A stretch of 35,000 nt of DNA from Anaeromyces robustus (lineage: Eukaryota > Neocallimastigomycota > Neocallimastigomycetes > Neocallimastigales > Neocallimastigaceae). Made by a program: the position numbers and the translations under genes. Positions 20,543 to 32,276 of this stretch are shown here, piece by piece. How positions within the stretch are numbered: the stretch's first letter is position 1; each line of letters starts with the position of its first letter. The notes beneath the pieces are model-generated. The model was not told the DNA's origin. It saw nothing but the letters and a program-made list of their open reading frames with translations, and did not search any database. The stretch covers positions 1 to 35,000 of the forward strand of contig MCFG01000452.1 in NCBI GenBank assembly GCA_002104895.1, written 5' to 3'.

Positions 20543-23521
20543 TTAAATTGTTCCTCCATTATTTTTTAATAAATTAATCACATCATTATAATGATGTTTA
20601 TTAGCATAATATAAAGCAGTATATCCAGAATTATCTTGATCGTTGATCTTTGCACCCTTTTTAATTAAAGTTTCAACCATTTTAATTTTTTTACATTGAC
20701 TTGCCCATATTAAAGGAGATTTACCATTATTATCTTTAATGAGAGGATTAGCACCATTTTCTAAAACATATTCAGCAATAGCTGAATCACGATAGTAACG
20801 TTTATTACCACAAAGATAAATTAATGAAGTTTTACCATTATTATCTTGAATATTTGGATTAGCCCCATAAGCTATTAAAAGTTTTAAAATTTCTTGATTT
20901 TTACCTTTACAAACTTGCATTAAAGGAGTTTGACAAAATTCATCTGGAAGATTCATATCCACTTGACCTGTTTCTAATAAAAATTCAACTAAATCGGTAG
21001 ATTCTGATTGAATAGCAAAAGATAAAGCCGTTCTTCCATGATAATCTTGAGCATTAACATCTACACCATAACGTATTAACATTTTTAAAAAGGCTATTTT
21101 TAAATAATTTATTAATTTTTTTAATTTAATAATATACATGAATACTGTTTGACCTCGAGTATTTCTATAATTAATATCTGCTCCACGTTCAATTAAAATT
21201 TCAAACCCTTCGAAATTTTGTATTTTTATGGCATACATTAAGGGAGTTTCTCCATAATAATTTTCTTGATTTAAATCAGCACCATGTTCTATTAAAAATC
21301 TTAATACTATAGTTTTAGGTTTTCTTAATGCCATCATAATTGGCATTTCCCCTTCATTATTACGCATATAAATATTGGCTCCATTTTCTATTAAAAGTTT
21401 TGTCATATAACAACTTTCAAATACATCTAATCGAACTGCTATCATTACTGGAGTATCACCATTATTATCTTGTAGATTAACATCTGCTCCTTTAGACATT
21501 AATTGTAAAGCAATTTCATCATCACATATTTTAATAGCATGAAATAATGCAGTCTCCCCTTTACTATTTCTATGATTAACATTAGCTCCTAATTCTAATA
21601 ATAATTCCACAATATCTTGATTACCCTTTCTTACACCAAATAAAAGTAATTTAGCCCCTAATTCATTTTTATTATTAATAAGATCTTGATCTTTACGTAT
21701 TAATAATTTGATAATTTCTTTATTACTACTATTAATAGCAAAGAAAGCTGCAGTTTGACCTTTATTGTTTTTTATAGAAACATCTGCTCCATTATCTAAA
21801 ATATATTTTACTACATCTTTATTACCATTAATAACTGCATGCATTAATGCTGTAAAACCTAAATTATCTTTACAATTAATATTTTTAATTATATAAGAAG
21901 ATTGAGATTCTGTTTGTTGTTGGGATTCTTTTTCTTTTTTTGGTTCTAATTCATATAAATTTCTATATTTATCAGCTTCAAAAATAACTTTTAAATAACG
22001 AATATCATTTTTCATAGCAGCATACATAATTAATGATTTACCTTCTTGATCAATAGCTAAAATATCAGCATTATTCATAATTAAAAATTCCATAACTTTT
22101 ACATGATTAAATCTACATGCTAAAAGTACTGAAGTATCACCTTTATTATTTTTTTCATTAATTAGAGCTCCATGATCTAATAAATATTGAACCAAAGTTA
22201 AATTACCAGATTCACAAGCATACATTAATGGAGTATGACCCCAACTATTCTTAGCATTAACATTTGCATTATTTTCTACTAAATATTCTACAATATCATC
22301 AAAACTATTTTTACAAGCAATCATAAGAGACGTATCACCACTTCTTTCATAATCATCAATATTAGCACCATTTTCTATTAAATATTTTACACCTTCTAAA
22401 TTACCATGTTGAGCAAGGTAAATTAAAGAAGAATATTCAAAATTATTTTTAGCATTAATATCCGCTCCATATTCAATAAGATATTTCATTGCTTTATAAT
22501 TATTATATTTACTAGCATATATTAAAGGGGTATAACCATATTTATTGGTTTCATTAATAGTAGCACCATGTTCTACTAAATATTTTGTCATAATATAAAT
22601 ATATTCATCTCTATTTTGTTCAGTGACTTGGGGTATATAATGGCCATAACTTTTGACCTTACAAGCACTCATTAAAGAAGAATCTCCTTCATAAGAATTA
22701 GAATGTTGATTAATATCTACACCATTTTGAACAAGGGCATCTATAATACTTAAATTTTTAACTAAACAAGCTAATATCAATAATTTATTACTACAAGTTT
22801 TCTCATTGAAATGAACATCAAATTCTAATAAAGTTTTCATAACAGAAGCTGTATTATGTTCAACTGCTAAAAAATAAAGATCGTCATAAATTTCAACTTT
22901 CGAAAATTCATTATCAATAAATTTTTTCAATATTTCTTTACTAGTTTTTATTTTATATTTGGAAAGAATAAGAAGGTTTATAATAAAATTAATATCAAAC
23001 ATATAATGACCGAAAATAGTTCGAATATAATCATCATTTTTAAATTTAACAATGTAACTTAAGTAAGCTTCATTCTTTGAATTTTTGTAATTAATATTGA
23101 TTCCATTTTTCATAAGAAATTTTAAAATTTTTTTATTTTTAGTGATTTTATCCTTTCTATGTAAATACATTAAAGCATTTTCACCAAACCTATTGGTATC
23201 ATTAATATTAACAAATTTCTTTTTTAATAAAATACTAGCCACATAAAAATTATTATATTCAAGAGCAGCAAAAAGGGGTGTACTACCTTCAGTGGTTTCG
23301 AAATTATAATTGTATGTCAATGAAATAAAAAAGTCAATGACTGATTTTATACATTTATAACTAATTGCTTTTAATAAAAGATGTTGATCATTAATAATTG
23401 GACTAACAATTTTATTTATACCGAGTTTTCTATAAAAGTAGTCTCTTAATAATTCTAATTCATTTTTTCTAATTAATTTTAATAAATTATAATTATAAAG
23501 TTCATTAATTTCCAAATCCAT
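20543..23521 (-). CDS. Ankyrin-repeat protein 2
   Basis: Single exon of 992 codons starting at the ATG at 23521 (MDLEINELYNYN) and ending at 20543. Nearly the whole protein is ankyrin repeats, about two dozen, with cores such as GHTPLMYACESGNLTLVQYL and GETPLMYAIKIQN. Unlike ankyrin gene 1, the repeats are well diverged from one another, so this array is old and stable. A Q/S/E/K-rich linker at about residues 520-545 interrupts it and may separate two repeat domains. No catalytic domain, signal peptide or membrane helix is visible. The last residues (LLKNNGGTI) end cleanly after a repeat. It is probably a scaffold or adaptor; the partner is unknown. Large single-exon ankyrin genes look lineage-expanded. 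Confidence 0.93.
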   Translation of the reverse strand: MDLEINELYNYNLLKLIRKNELELLRDYFYRKLGINKIVSPIINDQHLLLKAISYKCIKSVIDFFISLTYNYNFETTEGSTPLFAALEYNNFYVASILLKKKFVNINDTNRFGENALMYLHRKDKITKNKKILKFLMKNGININYKNSKNEAYLSYIVKFKNDDYIRTIFGHYMFDINFIINLLILSKYKIKTSKEILKKFIDNEFSKVEIYDDLYFLAVEHNTASVMKTLLEFDVHFNEKTCSNKLLILACLVKNLSIIDALVQNGVDINQHSNSYEGDSSLMSACKVKSYGHYIPQVTEQNRDEYIYIMTKYLVEHGATINETNKYGYTPLIYASKYNNYKAMKYLIEYGADINAKNNFEYSSLIYLAQHGNLEGVKYLIENGANIDDYERSGDTSLMIACKNSFDDIVEYLVENNANVNAKNSWGHTPLMYACESGNLTLVQYLLDHGALINEKNNKGDTSVLLACRFNHVKVMEFLIMNNADILAIDQEGKSLIMYAAMKNDIRYLKVIFEADKYRNLYELEPKKEKESQQQTESQSSYIIKNINCKDNLGFTALMHAVINGNKDVVKYILDNGADVSIKNNKGQTAAFFAINSSNKEIIKLLIRKDQDLINNKNELGAKLLLFGVRKGNQDIVELLLELGANVNHRNSKGETALFHAIKICDDEIALQLMSKGADVNLQDNNGDTPVMIAVRLDVFESCYMTKLLIENGANIYMRNNEGEMPIMMALRKPKTIVLRFLIEHGADLNQENYYGETPLMYAIKIQNFEGFEILIERGADINYRNTRGQTVFMYIIKLKKLINYLKIAFLKMLIRYGVDVNAQDYHGRTALSFAIQSESTDLVEFLLETGQVDMNLPDEFCQTPLMQVCKGKNQEILKLLIAYGANPNIQDNNGKTSLIYLCGNKRYYRDSAIAEYVLENGANPLIKDNNGKSPLIWASQCKKIKMVETLIKKGAKINDQDNSGYTALYYANKHHYNDVINLLKNNGGTI

Positions 23522-23944
23522 GGTTAAAATTAATTATTATTATAAATGAATGTGAAATGTATATTTTATTTATATATAATATAAAAAATATTAATTAAAT
23601 AATTTAATTGAATAAATTTCTATTCATAATATTTAATTATTTCCTTAAATATTATAATTTCTAAAAATATATTTTTTTTTTTAGATATATAAAATAATAT
23701 TATAAAATATTATTATTTATTCATTTATTTTGAGGTATATAAATATTTTTATTTCTTTGTTTTTTTTGTTTTTTTTATTTTTTTATTTTCTTTTATATAT
23801 ATATATTTTTTAATAACTCGGTAATTATAACCTATCAAATTTATTGTTAAATAAATACTACAAAAAAAAAATAGTTTTTTTTATTTTCTATAAACTGTTA
23901 AAGTTTACTGAATCTTTTAATTTAATTATACATAAAATTATTTT

Positions 23945-23988
<44 letters not shown>

Positions 23989-24518
23989 TAAATGATTTAA
24001 TAAATATTATTATATATTAATAAATAATATTTTTTAATAAATAATATTTTATTATTATAAAAATAATATATTATTAATTATTGACAAAAAAAGTTTGTTT
24101 TTTTTTTTTTTTTTTTTAAAAAAAAATTAAACATAATGATTGGCTAATTTTTTTAAAAATCTTTTTATTTTTATAAAAATTATTGAAAATTTTATTATAA
24201 AAAAGAAATGAAAAACTTAATCTATGCTAAAACTTACTAAGAAATATATAAAAAATTAAATATTAATAATAAAAATAATAATTATTTAAAAATATAAATA
24301 TACATTTATATAGCTTCATATGTAATAATTATATTGTTGAAATATTAAATATGTTTATCTATTATTTATTAAAAAAATGAAATTACATCATAAATTATAA
24401 ACAATAATTAAAAAGTTTATAATTTTAATAATTAAATAGAATTTTTTCAATAATTTTTTTCTTTCTTTCTTTTTTTATTTATCTATTGATTTATTTTATT
24501 TGGTATCAATATATTTAA

Positions 24519-24552
24519 TATTATATAGTTTAACAATATAAACTATATAATA
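24519..24552. repeat. 14-bp perfect inverted repeat
   Basis: Positions 24519-24532 pair with 24539-24552 around a 6-nt loop. In DNA of this composition one or two 13-14-bp hairpins are expected by chance in 35 kb, so biological meaning is uncertain. Confidence 0.6.
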
Positions 24553-24612
24553 GTATTATTTTATATAAAAAGATTTTTTCTAATATTATCATCTTATTTA
24601 ATTAATGTAATA

Positions 24613-24709
24613 ATATTAATTTAATAATAATAATTGAGGTTTAATATATCAAATTTTAATATTTTAATTTAATAATAAAAATTGAAGTTTAATATGTCAA
24701 AATTTTAAT
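24613..24709. repeat. Imperfect ~49-bp tandem duplication
   Basis: The block TTTAATAATAATAATTGAGG and what follows is repeated with a few substitutions about 49 bases later, as TTTAATAATAAAAATTGAAG. Two units are seen. It is an old local duplication with no known role. Confidence 0.65.
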
Positions 24710-24817
24710 ATTTTATCTATAAATGATTAAAACTAGATTTTGTGTGTTAAAATATATATATAACAGCTAAATAAGAAATCAGTAATAAATAAATAAATAA
24801 TGAATAAACATGATCAT

Positions 24818-24851
24818 TAATTCAAATCATTTATTACTATGATTTGAATTA
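24818..24851. repeat. 13-bp perfect inverted repeat
   Basis: TAATTCAAATCAT (24818-24830) pairs with ATGATTTGAATTA (24839-24851) around an 8-nt loop. Each arm includes two G/C positions. It lies in the long divergent region upstream of the hydrolase. It could bind a dimeric regulator, but a chance origin is not excluded. Confidence 0.6.
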
Positions 24852-25796
24852 TACTACCAATATTATCTAAAATATATAATTAACTACCAAATTCACAGTT
24901 TTAATTTTGGTATAAGCAAATGTAACAAATTATTTTATAAATATCTTTTTAATCTTGGTATAAATGTTTTTTATTTTTTTGTGAAACATTAAATCATTTT
25001 TTATTATTATTAATTTATTTATTATAAAAGTATAAAAAAAAAAATTAATATTTTTTATGTTCTATCATTAACTATCATCATTCAATACTTTATTTATTTT
25101 TTCTATTTAAAGGCATTTTATTAAATATTGTAATTATAATTTATAAGTGTTATTAATAAATCTTTGGTATATATATTTATTTTATATATCATAAATTATA
25201 CTTTTTCTTTTAAAAAAATATTATATTATTATATTTTGTTTTACATCATTTATAATTTTTATTTATGTACTTGTACTACAAAAATTTGAAATTTTGTACT
25301 ACATTAAATAGAATATGACATATTACATATATACAATTATAATTATTATAAAAAAAATATATATTTTATATTTTTTTATATCAATAATATTATAGAATTA
25401 TAGATAGAAATAAAATTATAAATTTGAATTTTATTTTCTTACATAATTAAATATTTGTGTAACATAAAATATTTATTTTTAGTATTTTTATTGGCCTATT
25501 TTTCAATTTTGTTATGATTATTATTAAAATTAAAGTTATAATTTATTGAAAATGCTTAACAATGATAAGCTGCTTTATCCGATATATAATAATTATTAAG
25601 AACATTTCTTTCTTTTTTTTTTTTTTTATTTTTATTTTTATTTAAATTTTCATAGAAAATTAAATAACATACAATAATAATTATTTTTAAATAATTTTTA
25701 TTTTTTTTTTTTTAATTTTTAATTTTTATTTTTTAAGTTTTACTTTAACCATATAAAGAAACTTTAATTATATATAGAAAATATAAAATATATAAA

Positions 25797-26573
25797 ATGG
25801 AAGAGTCAATAACAGTTCATGAATTTGGAAAAGAAAACCCGAATATTATAGTAATGTATCACCCATTAGGAGTATGGTGGGATGTTTATGAATATGTAAT
25901 AAAAATTTTAGAAAAAGACTATCATTTAATTATTCCTTCTATTCCTGGACTTGATCCAGATAAACCCGAGAGTGAATTTACAAGTATAGAAGAAATTGAA
26001 GAACAAATAACAAATTGGCTTATTAAAAATGAATATTCTCATGTAAAATGTTTATTTGGTTGTTCAATGGGAGGTGCTTTAGTAATTAGAACACTTGCTA
26101 GTAATAGAATAACGACTGATTATGTAGTAATAGATGCAGGTATTACACCATATCAACTTCCAAAAATTTTCACCTATTTTATTGGAATAAAAGATTGGTG
26201 TATGACAGAAATAGGAAAACATTCCAGTGTTAAAGTATTAAATAGTGTTGTTGATACGAATAAATTTGATAAAAATGATATTATATATATTAAAAAGGTA
26301 TTAAATAGTATGAGTTCAAAAACTATTTGGAGAGGTTTTTATTCAACTAATAATTATAGTATGCCAAAAGAAATTCCTCAACCCAATTGTCCAATACAAT
26401 ATTGGTATGGTGAAGAAGAAAAAAAAGCAAGAGAATGGGATATAGAATATATTAAAAAAATATTTCCAAAAACGGTATTTGTTGAAAATAAAGGACAAAA
26501 TCATGCAGAATATTTTACTTTATATCCTGAAGAATTCTGTAAAAAATTAAAAGAATTTATAGAATCTTCATGA
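25797..26573 (+). CDS. Alpha/beta hydrolase, bacterial type
   Basis: Intronless, 258 residues from the ATG at 25797. The nucleophile elbow is GCSMGG with Ser90, and the likely catalytic His is His236 in GQNHAEY. The acid is not certain; Asp/Glu residues lie at 206-215 and Asp113. There is no signal peptide or membrane helix, so it is cytosolic. The layout, with a C-terminal HAEYFTLYPEEFCKKLKEF segment, resembles small alpha/beta hydrolases I remember from gut Clostridia (Lachnospiraceae). The lack of introns among intron-rich neighbours, and the rumen habitat inferred for the host, suggest transfer from a bacterium. The gene has since taken on AT-rich codon use. The substrate is unknown; small esters are likely. 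A long A-run follows 9 bases after the stop. Confidence 0.9.
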   Translation: MEESITVHEFGKENPNIIVMYHPLGVWWDVYEYVIKILEKDYHLIIPSIPGLDPDKPESEFTSIEEIEEQITNWLIKNEYSHVKCLFGCSMGGALVIRTLASNRITTDYVVIDAGITPYQLPKIFTYFIGIKDWCMTEIGKHSSVKVLNSVVDTNKFDKNDIIYIKKVLNSMSSKTIWRGFYSTNNYSMPKEIPQPNCPIQYWYGEEEKKAREWDIEYIKKIFPKTVFVENKGQNHAEYFTLYPEEFCKKLKEFIESS

Positions 26574-27751
<1,178 letters not shown>

Positions 27752-28368
27752 TTATATATTTTTTTTCTTAGCATGAAAGGCTTTAAACTTAAAAAGAAAG
27801 ATAATATTCATAAAAATAATTAATATTCCACAAATACAAGCCATAATTATAGATTTTACCATATTTCTTTTATTAGGTAATGGATCTTGACCACACTGTA
27901 TATATAATAAATGGAATATGTATATTTTTTATAAATTAAATATTATAAAAAAGATATATACATATATATATATATTGTTATGAAATAATTTTAAATAATA
28001 TATATATATATATATTTATTTTAATATTATTATTTAGGCATTAGTAATTTAATAATTTACTTTTTCAAATTTTATTTTATTATTATAATAAAAATATTTT
28101 ATTTATTTAAGGATAAACTTACAATAGTTAAGCATTCATGATTTATATATTTTGAAACTTCATTAATTTCAAAATAATTAGGGTCTAATTCTTTATGTTT
28201 TGAATGATTAAAAACAATATCAAAACGTCTATCTAATGGATATTTCTAAAAATTTTAATAAATAATATTGATATATAAATAAATATATAAAATATATAAA
28301 ATATATTAATATATAAATATCATGAAAATAAACATTTTATATTTATTTAAAAAAAGAAAAAAAAAAAG

Positions 28369-28408
<40 letters not shown>

Positions 28409-30637
28409 TACAATATGTCCTATCATTTGTCTTATTTGAAAAATACAATTTGAATCATAAGATTGAAACATAAATGAAATACTATCTGTATCTTCTATTA
28501 AAAAATTATATCCATGTAAATCACGAAAATCAAACATAATTGACATAACATTTTTCTTTTATTTTTTCATTTTTTTGTTTTTTTTTTTTTTTTTTGAAAA
28601 ATTAAATATAAAATAAAAAAAAAATTAAAATAAAATAATATTAAGTATTATTAAACATTAAACAATTGAATAATAATAATAAGGATAATTTATAATAATT
28701 TAAAATAATTTATTATAGTACATTCATATGAATAGTATGCGTTGTTGAAAAATCACCAATACTTGTATTTATTGAAAATTCTATATTAACGATATCTGAT
28801 CCTGAAGATTTCTAATATATATATAAATTATATATATATTATTTTTTAATTTAATTATTATTTTATTTTTATCTTTTTTTTTTAGTTTTTTATTTTTTTA
28901 TAAATAATAAAATGTAAATATTTATAAATATTTATAGATGACTATTCCTTTTTTTTTTAGATCTTTTTTTTTTTAACTTACAATTATGAAGAAAGATAAA
29001 CCTTCAAAATAACTCATATTAGTTATAGGAGTATTATTATTGTTGTTAAAAACCATTGAAAAATTTAAGACAGAGGTTAAAGAAGTGATAGAAAAATAAC
29101 CATTTCTATTTATATTAGTTAAATCTTCACCAACTAAATACATATAATCTGTATTAACACCACCTTCATCGGAATAAAACATAATATCATCTGGTAAAAA
29201 AGCTGAACGTCCAATAAAAATAATATTATGTGGACCATTATTTCTTATTAACTATTAATAAGAAATAATAATAATAATAATAATAATTATATAATAAAAA
29301 ATTTAATATAAATTATTTATTTTTTATATAATATAGAATGATTAAAATAATATAATATTGTTTATATATTTATTTATTTTATTAATTTTTACCAAATATT
29401 TATATAAATGTTTATATTGAGGTAATTTTAATGTATATTTTATCTTTCTCCAATTAGACTAACATAAAAACAAATTAAATAAAACAAATTAGTTATTATT
29501 AATTTTATAATATAAATGATAATAAGAAAATAAGAAAAATAATGATAATAATTAATGATTATTAATATTTATAAATATATCTTTATTGAAAAAAAAATTT
29601 CATTTTTTTTTTTAAAATAATCTATTAAAGAGTTTACATTTGTAAAAGTAGTATTTGTTTCAGGACGCATTTCAATTTCATTATATTCATATTTTTTTGA
29701 TAAATAGGCCACAGATATAGTATATTGTGAATGAAGATGCTAAAATAATGTAAAAAAAAAAAAAAAAATAAATAAATAAAATAAAATTATATAATATAAC
29801 ATATATAAAAAATTAATATATATTTATATATTATATATTTAATGATAAATAAAATAAAGAAATATATATTATATATAATATATAATATATAAATAATAAT
29901 AATGATAATATGTCATTATTATCATCCTTCAATATATTTTTATAAAAGTATTATTATAAATTAAAAATTTAAAAAAAAACTACAAAAAAAAAAAAAAAAA
30001 AGGTATGTAAATTGAAATTTCTTACATTTATATAAGCTAAAAAGGAATCCATTTTTTCAATATCTAAATTAGATCTATATTGAAAAGAAACTAAACCTTT
30101 TTCAGCAAATTCAATAATTAAAGGAATATCATAAACATTTCTCATTTTATTACATATATTCGAATTTCTATCAACATTTACAGTATATATTCTTGTTCCT
30201 CTAGTTTTAGAATAAATATTCCATGAAGCCGTAAGAGATTCATAATGATCATCATAAAATATTAAATCTTGATATAAAGAAGATGATGTTTTTCTTTCTT
30301 CAATCCCTTCTACATCAATATTATAATTACGATCTACTTTTTTAATATTAAAAAATTCAACTGATACCTTAATATGATAATAATTAAAAATATATTAATA
30401 TTATTATTATTAATATTATTTTTATTATTATATATACATTTATAATTTAATAATTATAACATAACATACATATATATATATATACAAATATAAATATAAA
30501 TGATAAAACAACTATAAAAAAAATTAACTTACATGAAGTTCTCTACCAACTATATGTTCTTTTAATAAATTTTTCGTATAACCATTAATAATTAAACAAT
30601 ATATAATAAATATAGATATAAACCATTGTGTAAACAT
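27752..30637 (-). CDS. Unrecognised type I membrane protein, KKxx tail
   Basis: Nine exons in reading order: 30637-30533, 30367-30026, 29739-29638, 29458-29393, 29251-28982, 28811-28722, 28555-28412, 28245-28123 and 27895-27752 (461 residues). Every exon length is a multiple of three, so all eight introns are phase 0. The N-terminus MFTQWFISIFIIYCLIINGY is a signal peptide. A ~400-residue extracytoplasmic part has several N-glycosylation sequons (NTT, NFS, NMS, NTS, NHS). One TM helix lies at about 428-450 (SIIMACICGILIIFMNIIFL). The short basic tail ends KKNI, a dilysine KKxx signal for return to the ER. I do not recognise the family. Topology suggests a glycoprotein of the ER or early secretory pathway. 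It is downstream of, and same strand as, PACRG, but 1.6 kb away. Confidence 0.85.
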
Positions 30638-30662
30638 ATTTTCTTTTGTTTTATTATATCTT

Positions 30663-30697
<35 letters not shown>

Positions 30698-32276
30698 TTT
30701 AAAAAAATTTTTTTTTTATATAATAATTAATGTCACGGTCACCATATTATTAAAAATTTTAAAAAAAATAAAATAAAATAAAAAAAATTTTATTAATATA
30801 ATAGATTAAAAATCAAATGTAAAAAAAAAAAAAAATTTAATTAAAAATTAAAAAAAAAAAAAATTAAAAAAAAAATATTATCAATATTATATATAAATTT
30901 ATCATTGAAAAATTTAAAATTTTATTAAATATACATATTCCTATAATTTTAATTTTTTTTTTTTAATAATAATAAATTAAAAAATATTAAAATTTATTGT
31001 TTAAAAAGAATCAATAAATTTATGTTTCTTTTTACTTAACATTTAATTTATTATTAACTATTAAAAAGTAACTTATTATTATAACAATAAAAAATCTACT
31101 AATTAATATATATTTAATATTTAAATAACTTATTATATAAAAGATACATAAAAAAATGCATTAATATTATGTTTGTTTGTTTTTTTATAAAAATTATATC
31201 AATATATATATATATAAAGAAATAAATGATGATAAATTATGATTAACATAAATTTATATATATAATAATAATATTATTATTATTAATAGTAATAGTAATT
31301 ATCTTAATAAATATTTTTTTCATTTTTATTAATTTCTATTTCTTTTTTCTTTTTTCTTTTTTCTTTTTTCTTTTTTTTTATTCTTTATTTTTTTTTTCTT
31401 TTCCTTTTTATTATTATTATTTACACATATCTTATATAAAACTTAATAAAACATACATAAATTTAGAAAAAATTTTTTTTCTTTTCTTTTATTACTATTA
31501 TTAAAAAAAAAAAATAAAAAATAAAAAATAAAAAATTCAAAAAAAAAAAAAAATAAAATAACACAAAGTTTTAAAATGATAAAATGATTAAATTATTTAT
31601 CTATTATTAAATATATAATAAATTATACTTCTATATGATTTTATTTTATGAAATTTAATGTATTTAATGTATTACAAGATATTATGGAGAATTGAATTTA
31701 TAATAATAATTAAAAAAAAAAAATAAAATAAAATTATAATTATTATGTTTAAATATATAAATTAAAAAAAAAAGAATGAAAACTACTTTTTTTTTATTTT
31801 TGAAAAAAAAAAATATTAAAATGTTAAATAAAAATGTTAAATAGAATTAGTAATGTTTTTTTTTTGTTTTGTTTTGTTTTTGTATATCATTAATATGTTT
31901 TTTTTTTTTTTTTTTTTTTTTTTTTCTTATTATTATTATTATAATTATAATTATTATTATAATAATAATAACAAACTAATTTGATTTGATTTGATTTAGA
32001 TTTAGATTTAGATTTGATTAGAAATTATTAGATAAAGTAGCAAAATAGAATCCTTAATTTCTATTATTTTTTTTATTATATTAATATTAAATATTAAAAA
32101 TAATAAGTGGATATATAAAGGGGAAAAAAAATAAATAAACATTTAGTATTATATATATATATATATATTAATTTATATAAAAAACTAATTAATTAACTAA
32201 CTAACTATTTATATAATAAATATATTATTTCAATATAATAATCTTTAAATAAAATATATATTAATAATGATTTTTT
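30638..32276. other. Intergenic region between PACRG and membrane protein gene
   Basis: About 1.6 kb with no ORF. T-runs and A-runs dominate (30665-30694, 31900-31925), with TTTTTC repeats near 31340-31375. A GC-containing GTCACGGTCAC lies at 30732-30742, about 95 bases upstream of the membrane protein start, and may be part of its promoter. A short GATTTGATTT/TAGATT repeat cluster is at 31981-32020. Confidence 0.7.
30732..30742 (-). promoter_or_regulatory. GTCAC direct repeat upstream of membrane protein gene
   Basis: GTCACGGTCAC is two GTCAC units separated by one G. It stands out in DNA that is otherwise nearly all A and T, about 95 bases before the ATG at 30637. It is a candidate factor-binding site, by position and composition only. 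Confidence 0.25.

Larger units (their letters stand above)
23522..25796. other. Divergent intergenic region, ankyrin gene 2 to hydrolase
   Basis: About 2.3 kb without an ORF. It includes a 39-base T-run (23947-23985), an imperfect ~49-bp tandem repeat (24613-24709) and two perfect short inverted repeats (24519-24552 and 24818-24851). Close to the hydrolase it contains an inverted CCAAT-like ATTGG (near 25490) and TGATAAG / TTTATCC, which are GATA-factor-like sites in inverted order (25563-25580). None of these is proven. Confidence 0.65.
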
